From an uncultured Bacteroidales bacterium (lineage in GTDB: Bacteria; Bacteroidota; Bacteroidia; Bacteroidales; P3), in the NCBI GenBank assembly GCA_946540365.1, contig CAMNIH010000018.1:1-19753 (forward strand): 19,753 nucleotides of DNA, given 5' to 3'. The first letter of the stretch is position 1. Every line of letters begins with the position of its first letter. The position numbers and the translations under genes are program-made. Below, one piece after another: positions 17,723 through 19,753 of this stretch. The notes beneath the pieces were generated by a model that was not told the DNA's origin, did no database searches, and saw only the letters and a list, made by a program, of their open reading frames with translations.

Positions 17723-17832
17723 TCTACCTTTTCTTCAGTCGTTCTTCAGTCGTTCTTCAGTCGTTCTTCAGTGATCACTGAAGAACGACTGAAGAACGAC
17801 TGAAGAACGACTGAAGAACGACTGAAGAAAAC
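17723..17832. repeat. 11-bp-unit palindrome (copy 2, unequal arms)
   Basis: The left arm is base-for-base the same 52 nt as copy 1 (TCTACCTTTT, three CTTCAGTCGTT units, CTTCAGTGA), centred at 17774/17775 on GATC. The right arm has four units instead of three (17784-17827) and then AAAACC in place of AAAAGGTAGA. The perfectly paired core is therefore 17731-17818. TGACT precedes the left end and TTGACT follows the right end (17834-17839), as in copy 1. It lies between two divergent promoters, so a terminator role for a neighbouring gene is not possible here. Confidence 0.96.
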
Positions 17833-17920
17833 CTTGACTCATCCCCTTGTCAAGGGTGCGCCAACCGCGGGGGCGGAATGCCGCTTTGGATGCGTTTGCC
17901 AGGGGGCTGCATTTATTTTT

Positions 17921-17951
17921 TTTGCCGTATGGGAAAAATGTTGTACTTTTG
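17921..17951 (+). promoter_or_regulatory. Bacteroidetes-type promoter, polytopic membrane protein
   Basis: TTTG (17921-17924), a 19-bp spacer, then TACTTTTG (17944-17951), a full match to -33/-7. The predicted start near 17958 excludes in-frame ATG codons further upstream and leaves the ATG at 17976 as the first usable start. Confidence 0.8.
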
Positions 17952-17975
17952 CAGCCGTTTATAAACTACGAAAAG

Positions 17976-18770
17976 ATGCTGTTGTCTGCCTTATCCGAGT
18001 ATATCAACGCCAACGCGCCGATGAGCAACATCCCCGAGCTGCTGGGCCTCCACCACGGCAACCCGCTGGGGCTGCACCCCATCGTAATCCCCGTCCTGCT
18101 CGTGGTGCTGGCGTTGGCCATGCGCATTCTCTACCGCCACATCGGCAAGCACGAGCGCCGCAGCCTCTACCCCCTGCTCTACGGGCTGTGGTGGACGGCC
18201 GTGGCGGCCACCTACTACTACTGCTTCTCCGGCGACCTGCCGCTCTTCACCGACGTCGACCTGGGCCGCCAGGAGGTCTGCATCGGCTGGTTCTGCCAGC
18301 GCCAGGTGGTCGGCCTCGGATGGTCGCTGCTCGGCGTGGTGCTGCTCTCCTTCGTGGTCTACAACATGATGGGCGTCCTGCTCCACGTCATCGCACACCA
18401 GAGCGACCGCATGGGCCTCACTGAGAAGCAGTGGCGCGAGTGGCAGTGGATCATCGCCGTCATGCTCCTCGGCGCCTCGGCCGCCGGCATCGCCGACCAC
18501 TTCGCACCCATCACCGGCGTGTGGATCATGATCTCCTACCATGTGGTGGTCTTCCTGATGGTGCTGGTGAAACTCGTCGTCGACACCCGCCGCACGCACC
18601 TCTTCCACCGCTGCCTCCTCTCCGCCGGCTGCTTCCTGGTGGTCTTCGAGGCCGTCACCATGCTCGCCATCGAGTGCATCGAGGGCTACATCTACCTCTT
18701 CATTCCCATCGTGGGCCTCTTCATCTCCGCCGACGCCCGCTACAGGAAACGCCAGCAGACCGCAGCATAG
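17976..18770 (+). CDS. Polytopic membrane protein of unknown function
   Basis: 264 residues from the ATG at 17976. The frame is open upstream to 17847, but the promoter at 17921-17951 lies inside that extension. About seven hydrophobic segments are visible, near residues 35-53, 64-84, 111-139, 158-174, 183-202, 214-233 and 238-252. Between the second and third is a short polar loop containing two Cys (VCIGWFCQRQ, 101-110). LLHVIAHQSDR (135-145) follows the third segment, and RRTHLFHRC lies between the fifth and sixth. I recognise no family and see no catalytic motif. It is an inner-membrane protein. The cupin gene follows 91 nt later on the same strand with no clear promoter of its own, so the two may be co-transcribed. 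Confidence 0.85.
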   Translation: MLLSALSEYINANAPMSNIPELLGLHHGNPLGLHPIVIPVLLVVLALAMRILYRHIGKHERRSLYPLLYGLWWTAVAATYYYCFSGDLPLFTDVDLGRQEVCIGWFCQRQVVGLGWSLLGVVLLSFVVYNMMGVLLHVIAHQSDRMGLTEKQWREWQWIIAVMLLGASAAGIADHFAPITGVWIMISYHVVVFLMVLVKLVVDTRRTHLFHRCLLSAGCFLVVFEAVTMLAIECIEGYIYLFIPIVGLFISADARYRKRQQTAA

Positions 18771-18789
18771 ACACCAACAACCACGAGTC

Positions 18790-18849
18790 AATTCGAGTAA
18801 TTAGACCACAATTGACCTGCGTAGCAATTCGTATAATTCGTATAATTCG
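18790..18849. repeat. AATTCG-rich short repeats between membrane protein and cupin
   Basis: A 9-bp unit AATTCGTAT is repeated 2.7 times at 18826-18849. A diverged relative, AATTCGAGTAATTAG, lies at 18790-18804. Similar AATTCGTG-type intergenic repeats are familiar to me from Bacteroidales genomes. No gene overlaps it. Confidence 0.7.
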
Positions 18850-18861
18850 CCGTTACAATAG

Positions 18862-19233
18862 ATGGAAAACGTAGCATCAACTGAACTCTTCCGCACCAGC
18901 CAGAGCTGGGACGGCGCCCCGCTGCCCGACTACCTGCAGGGACGCCCCGAGCTGGTGGCCGTAAAGTATGTCTTCCCGGCGGGCTGCAAGCTGGGATGGC
19001 ACCACCACGAGGTGATGAACTTCGGCGTGCTCACGCAGGGCGAGCTGACCATCGTGGCCCAGGACGGCACCGAGAAGGTGGTGCATGAGGGCGAGACGGT
19101 GGTCGAGATGGTCGGCACCGTCCACCACGGCGAGAACCGCGGCCCGCGCCCCGCCATCCTCTACATGTTCTACCTCTCCCAACCCGGCCTCCCCCTCGCC
19201 GTCCAGCACCCGGACGAGGCCCCCGCCCGGTAG
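18862..19233 (+). CDS. Small single-domain cupin
   Basis: 123 residues, one cupin beta-barrel. Motif 1 is G41-x5-H47-x-H49, then Asn53 where the conserved Glu normally stands, then QGEL (59-62). Motif 2 is G77-x5-MVG-xx-H88-xxx-N92, with Met in place of the usual Pro. His47, His49 and His88 are available as metal ligands. Substrate and reaction cannot be read; such proteins include isomerases, dioxygenase-like enzymes and sugar or ligand sensors. No signal peptide, so cytoplasmic. It starts with the ATG at 18862, with no visible Shine-Dalgarno. Downstream, an inverted repeat at 19247-19288 could act as its terminator. Confidence 0.9.
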   Translation: MENVASTELFRTSQSWDGAPLPDYLQGRPELVAVKYVFPAGCKLGWHHHEVMNFGVLTQGELTIVAQDGTEKVVHEGETVVEMVGTVHHGENRGPRPAILYMFYLSQPGLPLAVQHPDEAPAR

Positions 19234-19246
19234 CCGGCCCGCACCC

Positions 19247-19288
19247 ATTCGGACAGGTGAGAGAAAAATTCTTTTGGCCAGTCCGAAT
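19247..19288 (+). promoter_or_regulatory. Inverted repeat ATTCGGAC/GTCCGAAT straddling the leader promoter
   Basis: Perfect 8-bp arms at 19247-19254 and 19281-19288, spaced by 26 bp. The right arm fills the space between the -33 TTTG (19273-19276) and the -7 box (19297-19304), and the left arm lies just upstream of -33. The arms are ~34 bp apart, about three helical turns. It may be an operator pair, or the hairpin of a terminator for the cupin transcript, since T-rich sequence follows. Confidence 0.6.
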
Positions 19289-19304
19289 ATTCTTCTTACC
19301 TTTG
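19273..19304 (+). promoter_or_regulatory. Bacteroidetes-type promoter, leader RNA and lipoprotein
   Basis: TTTG (19273-19276), a 20-bp spacer, then TACCTTTG (19297-19304), a full match. The predicted start near 19311 is ~300 nt before the lipoprotein ATG. Confidence 0.8.
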
Positions 19305-19611
19305 CATCCGTAAACGGTATCCAATAAGGGATCCCAAAGCCATCTAAACAGCACTAAACCACTACCCTTACTTCCCCCGGGGCAACTATCGCCCGACGAC
19401 GATTGCACGACAACAACCGATGAAAACATGCATATGTCCCGTTCCGCACACAGCACGCTGATTTCTACCCTCCCACAAGACATTAGGGCTGGGAGGACAG
19501 ACTTTTTCATGCGGGACCCACACGGCCTCGGACGATGCCCACGGCATCCGTCCGGGGCTTTTGGTTTGCACAATCTTTTCAATTTATTAATCCATTAAAA
19601 CCTTATCGATT
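19305..19611 (+). ncRNA. Attenuator-like leader or small RNA upstream of lipoprotein gene
   Basis: The ~300-nt region after the promoter holds no convincing full gene but is structured. A 13-codon open frame (19420-19461, MKTCICPVPHTAR) comes first. Hairpin 1 pairs 19469-19475 with 19490-19496 (CCTCCCA/TGGGAGG), and TTTTT lies at 19503-19507. An alternative pairing, CCCT (19468-19471) with AGGG (19485-19488), would exclude hairpin 1. Hairpin 2 pairs 19525-19539 with 19543-19558, a stem of ~15 bp with one bulged C, followed by TTTTGGTTT; it looks like an intrinsic terminator. The order short ORF, competing hairpins, terminator is that of an attenuator. It could also be a free ~250-nt RNA. I checked for signatures of SRP RNA, tmRNA, RNase P RNA and the TPP and cobalamin riboswitches and saw none. 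Confidence 0.5.
19525..19567 (+). terminator. Intrinsic terminator inside the lipoprotein leader
   Basis: The stem runs from GCCTCGGACGATGCC to GGCATCCGTCCGGGGC with loop CAC, one bulged C and one G-T pair, then TTTTGGTTT. It lies 45 nt before the lipoprotein ATG, so it must be bypassed, by regulation or leakage, for the gene to be read from 19273-19304. Confidence 0.65.
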
Positions 19612-19753
19612 ATGAAAAAAGTATTTTCAATTCTGATGGTCGCATTCGCGATGACAGCAATGGTCGCCTGCGGCGACAAAGACGAAGGCTCCGACACTCC
19701 TGGTGGTGGCGGCGGCAACAACAACTACAATGCCCAGATGTTTGTCGGCACCT
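19612..19753 (+). CDS. Lipoprotein (5' end only)
   Basis: 47 codons are visible before the window ends. The start MKKVFSILMVAFAMTAMVAC is a lipoprotein signal peptide with lipobox MVAC, giving lipidated Cys20. It continues GDKDEGSDTPGGGGGNNN, an acidic then Gly/Asn-rich tether that suggests outer-membrane surface display, followed by the start of a domain (YNAQMFVGT). The upstream sequence is A/T-rich as expected, with no Shine-Dalgarno. The visible part is too short to name a family. Expression probably depends on the leader and terminator upstream. Confidence 0.85.
   Translation, partial: MKKVFSILMVAFAMTAMVACGDKDEGSDTPGGGGGNNNYNAQMFVGT

Larger units (their letters stand above)
17625..17975. 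other. Divergent intergenic region with palindrome and two promoters
   Basis: This 351-nt gap separates the leftward lipoprotein-purM unit from the rightward membrane-protein gene. In order it holds the leftward -7 box (17648-17655), an A/T-rich stretch, palindrome copy 2 (17723-17832), a 7-bp hairpin (17832-17838/17849-17855, CCTTGAC/GTCAAGG), and the rightward promoter (17921-17951). Open frames crossing the palindrome exist but are composed of its repeat units. Confidence 0.8.

Noticed and set aside
17600..17803. Open frame crossing palindrome copy 2 (and a similar one at copy 1)
   Set aside because: Its sequence is just the repeat unit translated (SSVVLQSFF); no start signal or family.
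19434..19598. 54-codon plus-strand frame running through the leader terminator to just before the lipoprotein
   Set aside because: It reads through the strong hairpin and looks like an Arg/Pro/His-rich by-product. Left as a remote alternative to the 13-codon leader peptide.

Overview
The window reads as high-GC Bacteroidales DNA. Most genes have no Shine-Dalgarno sequence. Several are preceded by the Bacteroidetes promoter signature: -7 box TAnnTTTG, with TTTG about 20 bp upstream. The proteins are also typical of the group: a choice-of-anchor J/fibronectin III surface protein, an OmpA-TPR-propeller outer-membrane protein, a long PurM, and YitT and BI-1 family membrane proteins. I would not name a genus.

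Layout. (1) 1-7929, minus: the first 2643 codons of a giant secreted protein. It alternates choice-of-anchor J-like beta-sandwich modules with FN3 domains, and its C-terminus lies beyond the left edge. (2) 7930-8566: a ~410-nt GC-rich hairpin-rich leader and promoter for that gene, then a perfect 104-bp palindrome built from 11-bp units. (3) 8567-9373, minus: an alpha/beta hydrolase. (4) 9473-13937, minus: three overlapping genes for a glycosyltransferase, a small secreted protein and the OmpA/TPR/propeller protein, preceded by a YitT-family gene (13982-14938) with a clear promoter. (5) 15039-15114, minus: tRNA-Gly(CCC). (6) 15175-17624, minus: BI-1-like membrane protein, a short repeat cluster, purM, and a lipocalin-like lipoprotein. 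(7) 17625-17975: a divergent intergenic region holding a second, length-variant copy of the palindrome. (8) 17976-19233, plus: a polytopic membrane protein of unknown function and a small cupin. (9) 19234-19753, plus: a promoter, a ~300-nt leader with a leader-peptide candidate and a terminator hairpin, then the start of a lipoprotein gene.

Cell-envelope functions dominate: adhesin-like giant protein, peptidoglycan-anchored OmpA protein, glycosyltransferase and lipoproteins. purM, the tRNA and the hydrolase are housekeeping. The signals I find most worth attention are the two copies of the 11-bp-unit palindrome (8428-8531 and 17723-17832), the attenuator-like leader at 19305-19611, and an inverted repeat embedded in that leader's promoter.
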